DNA of 22,983 nucleotides from JBBSTY01 sp038235385 (GTDB lineage: Bacteria; Actinomycetota; Acidimicrobiia; Acidimicrobiales; Acidimicrobilacustridaceae). Of the stretch, positions 5,868 through 13,465 are shown piece by piece; within the stretch, counting starts at the first letter, position 1; each line of letters begins with the position of its first letter. The DNA lies in contig JBBSTY010000058.1 of assembly GCA_038235385.1 (NCBI GenBank), positions 1 through 22,983 on the forward strand. Direction: 5' to 3'. The position numbers were made by a program, and so were the translations under genes. The notes below the pieces were generated by a model. That model had not been told where the DNA came from. It saw nothing but the letters and a program-made list of their open reading frames with translations, and ran no database searches.

Positions 5868-6887
5868 TCAACCCGCCTGGAGGGCCGCGACGACGGGGAG
5901 CCACGTGTCCGGGGCCGACTTGTACGGGGCGTAGAAGCTGATGCGGGTGATGAGGTCGCCGAAGCGCCGGAGCAGCTCCGGTGCGATCTGGTCGGGCTCG
6001 GCGACGACCGCGAAGGTCGTGAGGATCTCGTCGTCGATGAGCTTTCCCATCTCGACCCAGCCCCCCTGCTTGGAGAGGGCGTTGAGCTCGGGTTGGAGGT
6101 CGCCCCAGCCGTGCAGGTCGAGCACCTTGCGATACGCGGGGGTGGACCCGTAGAACGCGATCTGCTGGCGGACGCCCTCGGCGGACGCGGCCATCTCCTC
6201 CTCGGTGGTGCCCGTGACCACGAACGCCGGCATCGAGACCTGGAAGCCGTCGAGCGACTTGTCCACCTTGGCGCGCCCGCGCTCGAGCGCGGGCAGGGTG
6301 CACTCGCGCAGGTAGCGCTCGGTGGTGAACCCGTGAGCGATCAGCCCGTCGCAGGTCTCGCCGGCCACCTCGGTCATGTGCTCGCCGACCGCAGCCAGGA
6401 AGATCTCGGCGTCGCCCGACGGGTTGGCACCCGGGTTGAAGAAGGGGGTCATCAGGGTGTGGGTGTAGAAGTCGCCCCGGAAGTCGAGCGGGGTGCCGTT
6501 GTTCCAGCAGTCCCAGATGGCGCGGATGGCGAGGACCATCTCGCGCATGCGGGGCGCGGGGTGGGACCACTCCATGGAGAAGCGCTTGGTGATGTGCGGC
6601 TTGATCTGGCTGCCGAGGCCGAGCAGGAACCGGCCCTTCGAGTACGCCTGCAGGTCCCAGGCGATCTGGGCCAGGGTCATCGGGTTGCGGGCGAAGGCGA
6701 CGGCGATCCCGGTGCCCAGCTGCAGCCGTTCGGTGTGCTGGGCGGCGACCAGCAGCGGCAGGAACGGATCGTGGCTGGTCTCGGCGCTCCAGACGCCGTC
6801 GTACCCCGCCTCTTCGAGCGACCTCGCCTGATCGCCGGCCGCGTCGAGCGCCTCCGGCGCGATCCCGAAACCTCCGTCGACCTTCAT
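5868..6887 (-). CDS. F420-dependent luciferase-like oxidoreductase (MSMEG_2256 type)
   Basis: A 339-residue protein of the luciferase-like monooxygenase fold, a TIM barrel. It begins 'MKVDGGFGIAPEALDAA' and contains 'AEEAGYDGVWS'-like strand-helix units (here 'EEAGYDGVWSAETSHDPF'), 'LGTGIAVAFARNPMTLAQIA', 'GRFLLGLGSQIKPHITKRF' and 'SHPAPRMREMVLAIRAIWD'. These match the actinobacterial subfamily named after MSMEG_2256, thought to use reduced coenzyme F420 for hydride transfer. The substrate is unknown. The start has an AAGGGGAA ribosome-binding site about five bases upstream. No signal peptide is present, so it is cytoplasmic. Upstream lies a large stem-loop, and then the divergent TetR-ABC locus. 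It may share regulation with that locus, but nothing proves it. Confidence 0.9.
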   Translation of the reverse strand: MKVDGGFGIAPEALDAAGDQARSLEEAGYDGVWSAETSHDPFLPLLVAAQHTERLQLGTGIAVAFARNPMTLAQIAWDLQAYSKGRFLLGLGSQIKPHITKRFSMEWSHPAPRMREMVLAIRAIWDCWNNGTPLDFRGDFYTHTLMTPFFNPGANPSGDAEIFLAAVGEHMTEVAGETCDGLIAHGFTTERYLRECTLPALERGRAKVDKSLDGFQVSMPAFVVTGTTEEEMAASAEGVRQQIAFYGSTPAYRKVLDLHGWGDLQPELNALSKQGGWVEMGKLIDDEILTTFAVVAEPDQIAPELLRRFGDLITRISFYAPYKSAPDTWLPVVAALQAG

Positions 6888-6952
6888 CGGTTCCCCTTCG
6901 AGCTCGTTCGGCCGTCCTCGACCGCCGAGCGCACGCTACCGCGACCGCCCAC

Positions 6953-7010
6953 CCCCCGAAATTGCGGCGCTCAGCAACCGGAGTGGGGTTCACCGCCGCA
7001 ATGTCGGGGG
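6953..7010. repeat. large imperfect palindrome (17-bp arms)
   Basis: The arms 6953-6969 and 6994-7010 pair at 16 of 17 positions around a 24-base loop. The loop itself contains AACC/GGTT (6976-6979 and 6987-6990), giving a nested stem. The element lies upstream of both divergent genes, so it does not terminate either. It resembles a REP-like or miniature palindromic repeat, or a structured RNA. Confidence 0.65.
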
Positions 7011-7029
7011 AGGGATCGGGTGTGACCCC

Positions 7030-7058
7030 TTGCACGCCGGTCCTGATTGATCTATAAA
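7030..7058 (+). promoter_or_regulatory. promoter of the tetR-ABC locus, with overlapping palindrome
   Basis: TTGCAC (7030-7035) and TATAAA (7053-7058) are 17 bases apart, the best housekeeping-type promoter in the window. The sequence 7044-7061 (TGATTGATCTATAAATCA) is an imperfect palindrome, with seven of nine positions pairing, and it covers the -10 element. A TetR protein binding there would block transcription, so autoregulation by the downstream gene is plausible. Confidence 0.6.
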
Positions 7059-7082
7059 TCATGATATTGCACACTCCGTGCA

Positions 7083-7114
7083 ACGTGGCTCGGTCCGGGG
7101 GGTCCGAGCCACGT
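7083..7114 (+). promoter_or_regulatory. 11-bp hairpin or operator in the tetR leader
   Basis: ACGTGGCTCGG (7083-7093) and CCGAGCCACGT (7104-7114) are perfect arms around a G-rich 10-base spacer, located between the predicted transcription start and the tetR start codon. It may be an RNA stem that attenuates or stabilises the transcript, or a second operator. Confidence 0.55.
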
Positions 7115-7154
7115 ACGGTTGCGAGCTGGTGCCGTCGCGAGGGGGCTTCGACAC

Positions 7155-7820
7155 ATGGTCCACGACATCGACCACGTCGGCGCGCCGGCGACCGATCGCG
7201 GCGACACGACCGAACGGAGCCGCGAGCGGATCCTCCGTGCGGCGCTCGAGGAGTTCGCCAACCGCGGTTTCGAGGGCACGACCACCGCGGCCATCGCCCG
7301 TCAAGCGGGGGTGACCCAGCCTCTGGTGCACTACCACTTCAACGCCAAGCTCTCGCTCTGGGAGTCGGCGGTCCGCCTCGCCTTCGACGAGTCGGCGCAG
7401 GCGTTCGCCGGGGTCGAGCGTGAGCTCGCGGGTCTCGATCCGCTGGATCAGATGAAGGTGCTCACCCGTCGCTACGTGCGCTACTCGGCCGGCCACCCCG
7501 AGCTGGCGCGCATCGTCTCCCACGAGTCGATGCAGGGCGGCGACCGGCTCCGGTGGCTCAACGAGGCGGCGATCGGTGGGAACTTCGACTGGTTCCGCAT
7601 CCTGTTCGAGCAGGGGGTCGACGCGGGGTGGATGAAGCCGCTCCCACTGATGAGCGTCATCTCGAGCATCGGCGCATCGGGCGCCTACCTCTTCATGGTG
7701 CGCGCCTCGATGTGGGAGACCTACGGACTCGATGTCACCGATCCCGCGATCGTCGAGGGCCACGCAGATGCGGTGATCGAGATCTTCTTCCACGGTCTCG
7801 CGACGGGGGCCCCCCGATGA
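7155..7820 (+). CDS. TetR/AcrR-family transcriptional regulator
   Basis: A 221-residue regulator. The N-terminal domain has the standard TetR helices, 'RSRERILRAALEEFANRGFE', then the helix-turn-helix 'TTTAAIARQAGVTQPLVHYH' at residues 42-61 and F-N-A-K. The C-terminal ligand-binding domain is all-helical and includes 'YSAGHPELARIVSHESMQGG'. A GAGGGGG ribosome-binding site before the ATG at 7155 favours this start over a TTG 12 codons upstream. The stop overlaps the start of the permease gene (ATGA), so regulator and transporter are on one mRNA. It probably represses the locus until a ligand, perhaps the transported compound, binds. Promoter-overlapping palindromes upstream are candidate operators. 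Confidence 0.92.
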   Translation: MVHDIDHVGAPATDRGDTTERSRERILRAALEEFANRGFEGTTTAAIARQAGVTQPLVHYHFNAKLSLWESAVRLAFDESAQAFAGVERELAGLDPLDQMKVLTRRYVRYSAGHPELARIVSHESMQGGDRLRWLNEAAIGGNFDWFRILFEQGVDAGWMKPLPLMSVISSIGASGAYLFMVRASMWETYGLDVTDPAIVEGHADAVIEIFFHGLATGAPR

Positions 7821-10195
7821 GCGCGCTCCTCGCCAACCCGCGTGTGCGGAGCGCACTCGAGGTGTTCGGACCGGCGCTGGTGATCCTGGTCGCGACGATG
7901 GTCTTCTTCGGCGTGAACCCGATCGCCGAACCCGGGGTCTACGTGCTCGGCCTGGTCTTCGGCATGCTCGGTGCCCTCACGGCGTTGGGAATGGCGCTCA
8001 TCTACCGGTCGAACCGCATCCTGAACTTCGCCCAGGGCGAGCTGGGGCTGGCGCCGTCGGTTGGAGCCCTGGGGCTCATCACCTTCAGCGCCATGCCGTA
8101 CGTGTTCGCGCTGCTGTTCGGTCTCGGTGCCGCCGTGCTGCTGGGTGTCGTGGTGGAGTTCGTGATCATCCGTCGCTTCGCCAAGGCGCCGCGGCTCATC
8201 CTCACCGTGGCGACGATCGGCCTCTCCCAGCTCCTCACGGTCGCATCGCTCGCCATCCCGCTCATCTGGGACCGCGACCCGATGAGCCAGAAGATCGTCG
8301 CCCCCTTCGACATCCGCTTCGAGGTGGCGCCGATCACCTTCACCGGGAACCACGTGATCGCGTTGGTGGTGGCCCCGATCGTGATCGCCGCGGTAGCGCT
8401 CTTCCTCACCTCCACCAACGTCGGCATCGCGGTCCGGGCCGCCGCCGAGCGCGCCGATCGCGCCAACATGCTCGGTGTCCCCGTCAAGCGGCTGCAGACG
8501 CTGGTGTGGGGCATCGCCGCACTGCTGTCCTTCACCGGCGTCTTCTTGAAGGCGGGCGTCGTGGGGCTGCCCTTCGCGTCGAACGAGGGGTTCGGCACCA
8601 CCAGCTTCGGTGCGCTGCTGGCCGCCCTGGCGGCGCTCACCCTCGGCCGGTTCACGAACCTGCCGTCGGTCGCCGTCTCCGCCGTCGCACTGGGTGTGCT
8701 CGAGCAGTCGGTCGTGTGGCGCTTCGGCAACCGGCCCGAGGCGATCTATCCGGTGCTCGCCGTGGTCATCCTGGTGGGCCTGGCCCTGCGCAAGACGGGT
8801 CAGTCCCGCACCGCTCACGACACGGCCGACAGCTGGCAGGCGAGCGATGAGATCCGCCCGGTCCCGCAGGAGCTGCGACGTATCCCGGAGGTCGCGCTGG
8901 TCAAGTGGGGCGGGCTGGCACTGCTGACGCTGCTGGCGCTGCGGCTGCCCTCGTTCGGCTTCATGGACTCGGGCAACCTCATCAAGGCGTCCGCGGTGGT
9001 GCTCTTCGGCATCGTGGGGGTCTCGATCATCATGCTCACCGGGTGGGCGGGTCAGGTCACGCTCGGGCAGATGTCGGTGGTCGGCGTCGGCGCGGTCACC
9101 GGTGCGCTCGCCACCAGCCGGTGGGGGCTCGACCTGATGGTGGCCATCCCGGTCGCGGGACTCGCCGGCGCGCTCGTCTCGGTGATCATCGGGCTCCCGG
9201 CGTTGCGGGTCCGGGGCATGTTCCTCGCGGTCACGACCCTCGCCTTCGCCATCACGGCGTCGAACTTCTTGTTGAACCCCAGCTACTTCTCGTGGATCCC
9301 CAAGAACCGCATCGAGCGGCCACCGCTGTTCGGCAAGATCGACCTCGAGCCCCACGCCAACATGTACTACCTGTGCCTCGCCGCACTGGTGGTGACGCTC
9401 CTGGCCGTCCGGGGTCTGCGGCGGAGCCGAACCGGTCGGGTGATGCTGGCGCTGCGCGAGAACGAACGGGCCGCGCAGTCGTTCGGGATCTCGCTCACGC
9501 GCGCCAAGCTCAGCGCGTTCGCGCTGTCAGGGTTCTTCGCCGCTGTCGCCGGCGCGTTGCTGGTGCACGTCACCCAGCGCTTCACCGCATCCGAGTACGG
9601 CGCCGGCGCCAGCTTCGCCGTGTTCACGTCGACCGTCGTCGGAGGCCTCGGCTCGCTCACCGGCGGTCTCATCGGCGCCGTCTTCTCCCGCGGCGGCACG
9701 TGGTTCCTCCAGGGGAACTGGCAGCTGCTGCCCTCGGCGATCGGTGTCCTGGCGGTGCTGCTGGCGTTGCCGAGCGGGCTCGGCGGCGCGGTGTTCCGGG
9801 TCCGCGACCACTGGCTGCGATCGGTCGCACGGCGCAACGGGATCATCGTCCCGAGCCTCCTCGCCGATGTCGCGCAACCCGAGGACGTGCTCGAGCACGC
9901 CGAGGCGTCGGTGGAGCACCACGATGGGTCGTCCGAGCACGCGCTCGCGGCCTCGTCCGAGGCGGTGCTCGGCGATCCCCGCCAGCTCGAGGCCACCGAC
10001 GACCCGGCCGGCGATGTCGCCGATGTCGCTGCCGCTGCCGCTGCCGCTGCCGCTGCCGCTGCCGCTGCCGATGCCGATGTCGGTGCCGGTGGCGATGTCG
10101 GTGCCGGTGGCGATGCGGTGGGTGCGATCGTCACCGAGCCGGGACGGTCGCGGCCCGGTGGCAAACCGTCGGTCGGCGCCAGGGAGCGGACATGA
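7817..10195 (+). CDS. fused LivH-LivM branched-chain amino acid-type ABC permease
   Basis: A 792-residue inner-membrane protein that joins the two permease subunits of a HAAT-family importer. The LivH-like half (about 1-335) has 'LGMALIYRSNRILNFAQGEL' and a coupling segment 'AAERADRANMLGVPVKRLQ' at about 209-227. The LivM-like half (about 370-680) has 'MLTGWAGQVTLGQMSVVGVG' and the coupling segment 'ALRENERAAQSFGISLTRAK' at about 547-566. A linker of about 35 residues separates them. A hydrophilic C-terminal tail of more than 100 residues includes a 14-alanine run and ends basic. Such fusions occur in actinobacteria; the substrate may be an amino acid, amide or other small polar compound. Start and stop both overlap neighbours by four bases, which indicates strong translational coupling. 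Confidence 0.92.
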   Translation: MSALLANPRVRSALEVFGPALVILVATMVFFGVNPIAEPGVYVLGLVFGMLGALTALGMALIYRSNRILNFAQGELGLAPSVGALGLITFSAMPYVFALLFGLGAAVLLGVVVEFVIIRRFAKAPRLILTVATIGLSQLLTVASLAIPLIWDRDPMSQKIVAPFDIRFEVAPITFTGNHVIALVVAPIVIAAVALFLTSTNVGIAVRAAAERADRANMLGVPVKRLQTLVWGIAALLSFTGVFLKAGVVGLPFASNEGFGTTSFGALLAALAALTLGRFTNLPSVAVSAVALGVLEQSVVWRFGNRPEAIYPVLAVVILVGLALRKTGQSRTAHDTADSWQASDEIRPVPQELRRIPEVALVKWGGLALLTLLALRLPSFGFMDSGNLIKASAVVLFGIVGVSIIMLTGWAGQVTLGQMSVVGVGAVTGALATSRWGLDLMVAIPVAGLAGALVSVIIGLPALRVRGMFLAVTTLAFAITASNFLLNPSYFSWIPKNRIERPPLFGKIDLEPHANMYYLCLAALVVTLLAVRGLRRSRTGRVMLALRENERAAQSFGISLTRAKLSAFALSGFFAAVAGALLVHVTQRFTASEYGAGASFAVFTSTVVGGLGSLTGGLIGAVFSRGGTWFLQGNWQLLPSAIGVLAVLLALPSGLGGAVFRVRDHWLRSVARRNGIIVPSLLADVAQPEDVLEHAEASVEHHDGSSEHALAASSEAVLGDPRQLEATDDPAGDVADVAAAAAAAAAAAAAADADVGAGGDVGAGGDAVGAIVTEPGRSRPGGKPSVGARERT
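10028..10111 (+). repeat. in-frame tandem repeats in the permease tail
   Basis: Seven perfect GCTGCC copies (10028-10069) encode 14 alanines. After a 6-base spacer, two perfect copies of an 18-base unit, GATGTCGGTGCCGGTGGC (10076-10111), encode D-V-G-A-G-G twice. All units are multiples of three, so slippage would alter tail length without breaking the frame. Confidence 0.9.
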
Positions 10196-13100
10196 TCACC
10201 CTGCCCACCCCGTCCACCGATCAGCGGCCGCTGGTGGTCCGGTTCCTGAGCGGTCTCCGCCATCCGGTGCGATGGCTGCGCGACCTCACCGGTGGCGAGG
10301 CGGTCTATCCGCTGCTCATCCTGTTCGGTCTCAACGCCACCGATGAGCTCGATCGCACGGCGTTCGCGGTGCTGCTCCCGAACATCCAGGAGGCGTTCGG
10401 CCTCGATCTCTCGGGGATCCTGACCGTCGTCGCGCTGGTGGCGCTCTGCGGGCTGCTCCTGCAGATCCCGATCGCGCACTACGCCGATCGTGCGCCGCGG
10501 GTCCGGTTGGCGCTCATGGGCGCGTCGCTGTGGGCGTTCTTCTCGGTGGGGACCGGGTTGGCCGTCTCGGTCCTCATGCTCGGACTCATGCGCACGGGGT
10601 CGGGCGTCGGCAAGGCGGTGGTCGATCCCACCCACAACTCGCTCATCGCCGACTACTTCTCGGTGGGCCACCGTTCCCGGGTCTATTCGTTCCATCGGGC
10701 GGCCAATGCGCTCGGCCAGTTCCTCGGACCGCTGATCGGTGGTCTGCTGGCCTTCTACGGCGCCAAGTGGTTCGGTGCGTCGGTCGGTTGGCGACTGCCG
10801 TTCTTCGTGTTCGCGGTTCCCACCATCGCCCTGGTCATCGCGGGGATGAAGATGAAGGAGCCGGTGCGAGGGGCCCAGGAGCGTCGGGCGATGGGCGCGT
10901 CGGAAGGGGCGATCGCCACGGAGGAGCAGCCACCGTCGTTCGAGGAAGCGACCCGCATGATCTTCAAGGTGCAGACGCTGCGCCGGATCTTCGTCGCGCT
11001 GCCGTTCCTCGCCGCCGCCCTCATCGGCTTCGCCTCGCTGGGCGTGCTCAAGTACGAGGCGCTCGGGCTGAACGAGGCCCAGCGCGGCTTCGCCGCAGCG
11101 GTGGTGGAGCCCTTCCAGCTCGTGGGGCTCTACCTCGGCGCCAGGTTGGGCACCCGTCTCATGGCTCGGGATCCGGGTCTGATCCTGAAGTCCATCGCCG
11201 TCACGGCGTTCGTGTCAGCGGTGATGGCGGCCGGGTTCGCGCTCGCTCCCAACGTGTGGGTCGCCATCGGCTGCAACATCGGGATCTCGATCTGCCTCGC
11301 CATCGTCGGACCGGGGGTGCTCGCCACCCTGTCGCTCGCCATCCCGCCGCGCGCCCGGTCGGTGGGCTTCTCGATGGGCTCGCTGTTCGTCATCCCCGGC
11401 CTGATCATGTTGCCGCTCATCGGCTGGGTGGGCGACAACTGGGGGATCAGCCGGGGCATGCTGCTCATGACGCCGGTCTTCGTCATCGGCGGCTTCATCA
11501 TCGCATCGGCCGGCAACGTGGTGCACCGCGACATCAAGAACGTCTGGACGTCAGCGGCGACCCGCTCGGAGATGCTCCACGACCGCCGGCAGGGCAAGGC
11601 GAAGCTCCTCATCGTCCGCAACCTCGACGTCCGCTACGGACCGGTGCAGGTCCTCTTCGACGTGGACTTCGAGGTCGACGAGGGCGAGATCGTGGCCCTG
11701 CTCGGCACCAACGGCGCGGGCAAGTCGACGCTCCTCAAGAGCATCTGCGGGGTCGTCGAAGCCGACAACGGCGCAGTGGTGTTCGACGGACGTGACATCA
11801 CCCACGCCCCACCGCACGAGATCGCCGGGTGGGGCATCGCCATGGTGCCCGGCGGCCAGGGCGTGTTCCCGGCCCTGAGCGTCGAGGAGAACCTGTCGGT
11901 TGCGTCGTGGATCGAGCGACGGCGCGATCGCAAGAGCGATGGGACCCCGCTCGACGACAAGATGGCCGAGGTCCTCGAGACCTTCCCGGTGCTCGCCCAG
12001 CGCCTCGACGAGCCCGCGGCCAACCTCTCGGGCGGTCAGCAGCAGATGCTGGCGCTCGGCATGGCGTTCCTGTCCGAACCGCGGCTCCTGGTGATCGACG
12101 AGCTGTCGCTCGGTCTGGCACCGGTGATCGTCGAGCAGCTGCTGGCGATCGTGCGCCGCATCAAGGAGCAGGGCACCACGATCATCCTGGTGGAGCAGTC
12201 GGTGAACGTGGCGCTCACCCTGGTCGAGACCGCGTACTTCATGGAGAAGGGCGAGATCCGCTTCCACGGGCCGACCGCGGAGCTGCTCGAACGCCCTGAT
12301 GTGCTGCGATCGGTGTTCCTCGAGGGTGCGGAGAAGGGCATGGCCGCCGTCGGCGCCGAACCTCCGGCTGCCGAACGCGGAAGCGGGAGCGGGATCCGGA
12401 CGGGGAGCGGCGCGTCTGTCGCCGGGTCGGCGTCGAGCGCCGGCGGCCACGACGGCGCCGGCGGCCCCGACGGCGGCGGCGGCGATGTGGCCCACGCCAC
12501 GCACGAGGCATCGGCCGATCCGGCACGCGCCGTCGGCGGGTCCACCGACGACGCGCTCCTTGCCGGCGCGGCCGCACCCCAGCGCGTCGCCGCGAGCGCC
12601 GACCCGGCGCTCGAGCTGCGCGAGGTGGCGGTTCGCTTCGGGGGCATCCGAGCCGTCGACGGGGTGTCGCTGCAGGTGGGAGCGGGTGAGGTGATCGGCA
12701 TCATCGGACCGAACGGGGCGGGCAAGACCACCCTGTTCGATCTGATCTCCGGCTTCACCCGGGCCGACAGCGGCCGGGTCCTGCTGGCTGGCCGTGACAT
12801 CACCGGTCTCCGGCCCGACAAGCGGGCTCGCCTCGGCCTCGGGCGCTCGTTCCAGGATGCCCGCCTCTTCCCTGCGCTCACCGTCGTCGAGACCATCACC
12901 ATCGCCCTCGAGCGCTTCGTCGACGTCCGAGATCCGTTCAACGCCATGTTGCACCTGCCCGCCCAACAGGATTCCGAGTCGATGCTGCGAGATCGCGTCG
13001 ACGAGCTCATCGAGCTGATGGGCATCGAGAGCTTCCGGTCGAAGTTCGTCCGGGAGCTCTCCACCGGCTCCCGGCGGGTGGTCGACCTCGCCTGCGTGCT

Positions 13101-13404
13101 GGCTCACCAGCCGTCGGTGGTCCTGCTCGACGAACCGTCGAGCGGCATCGCACAACGCGAGGCGGAGGCGCTCGGACCGCTCATCCTGCGGATCCGCGAG
13201 GCGCTCGGCGCCAGCATCCTCGTGATCGAACACGACATGCCCCTCGTCTCGGGCATCGCCGACCGGTTGGTGGCCCTCGAGCTCGGCCACGTCATCACGA
13301 GCGGCGATCCCCAGGACGTACTCACCCACCCCGACGTGTTGGCGTCCTACCTCGGCGGCACCGACGAGGTCATCGCCCGATCCGGCTCACGAGCCAGCGT
13401 GTGA
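10192..13404 (+). CDS. triple fusion: MFS transporter, LivF-type ATPase, LivG-type ATPase
   Basis: A 1070-residue protein. Residues 1 to about 455 are a major-facilitator transporter with about 12 membrane helices. They include 'IAHYADRAPRVRLALMGASL' near residue 94 and 'SLIADYF', as in Spinster-like members. A LivF-like ATPase follows: Walker A 'GTNGAGKS' at about 505, signature 'LSGGQQQ' at about 611 and Walker B 'LLVIDELSLGLAP' at about 632. A flexible Gly/Ala/Ser/Asp-rich linker spans about 720-800. Last is a LivG-like ATPase: Walker A 'GPNGAGKT' near 839, an altered signature 'LSTGS' near 956, Walker B 'VVLLDEPSSG' near 977 and 'VIEHDM'. The two ATPases should power the fused permease encoded just upstream. 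The role of the MFS part is unknown. ATG overlaps the previous stop (ATGA). There is no stop or frameshift between the parts. Confidence 0.9.
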   Translation: MITLPTPSTDQRPLVVRFLSGLRHPVRWLRDLTGGEAVYPLLILFGLNATDELDRTAFAVLLPNIQEAFGLDLSGILTVVALVALCGLLLQIPIAHYADRAPRVRLALMGASLWAFFSVGTGLAVSVLMLGLMRTGSGVGKAVVDPTHNSLIADYFSVGHRSRVYSFHRAANALGQFLGPLIGGLLAFYGAKWFGASVGWRLPFFVFAVPTIALVIAGMKMKEPVRGAQERRAMGASEGAIATEEQPPSFEEATRMIFKVQTLRRIFVALPFLAAALIGFASLGVLKYEALGLNEAQRGFAAAVVEPFQLVGLYLGARLGTRLMARDPGLILKSIAVTAFVSAVMAAGFALAPNVWVAIGCNIGISICLAIVGPGVLATLSLAIPPRARSVGFSMGSLFVIPGLIMLPLIGWVGDNWGISRGMLLMTPVFVIGGFIIASAGNVVHRDIKNVWTSAATRSEMLHDRRQGKAKLLIVRNLDVRYGPVQVLFDVDFEVDEGEIVALLGTNGAGKSTLLKSICGVVEADNGAVVFDGRDITHAPPHEIAGWGIAMVPGGQGVFPALSVEENLSVASWIERRRDRKSDGTPLDDKMAEVLETFPVLAQRLDEPAANLSGGQQQMLALGMAFLSEPRLLVIDELSLGLAPVIVEQLLAIVRRIKEQGTTIILVEQSVNVALTLVETAYFMEKGEIRFHGPTAELLERPDVLRSVFLEGAEKGMAAVGAEPPAAERGSGSGIRTGSGASVAGSASSAGGHDGAGGPDGGGGDVAHATHEASADPARAVGGSTDDALLAGAAAPQRVAASADPALELREVAVRFGGIRAVDGVSLQVGAGEVIGIIGPNGAGKTTLFDLISGFTRADSGRVLLAGRDITGLRPDKRARLGLGRSFQDARLFPALTVVETITIALERFVDVRDPFNAMLHLPAQQDSESMLRDRVDELIELMGIESFRSKFVRELSTGSRRVVDLACVLAHQPSVVLLDEPSSGIAQREAEALGPLILRIREALGASILVIEHDMPLVSGIADRLVALELGHVITSGDPQDVLTHPDVLASYLGGTDEVIARSGSRASV

Positions 13405-13465
13405 TCGGCCACCGCTCCCGACCCGGTCGCCGGACCGACCCTGTACCGCACACTGAAGGAGTGTC

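Noticed and set aside
5635..7083. 482-codon minus-strand open frame overlapping the oxidoreductase
   Set aside because: Arg-Pro-rich frame-shifted shadow of the F420-dependent enzyme, which is in a different frame of the same strand.
7805..7814. GGGGGCCCCC palindrome just before the permease start
   Set aside because: Lies within codons of the regulator gene and is a simple GC run; too short and compositional to call regulatory.
7721..9355. Long minus-strand open frame opposite the permease gene
   Set aside because: Very rich in Arg, Asp, Gly, Gln and His with no domain; a typical antisense shadow of a high-GC gene. The plus strand encodes a clear permease.
11551..13329. Long minus-strand open frame opposite the ATPase fusion
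   Set aside because: Composition is antisense-like and no family is recognisable; the plus strand has Walker motifs in order.
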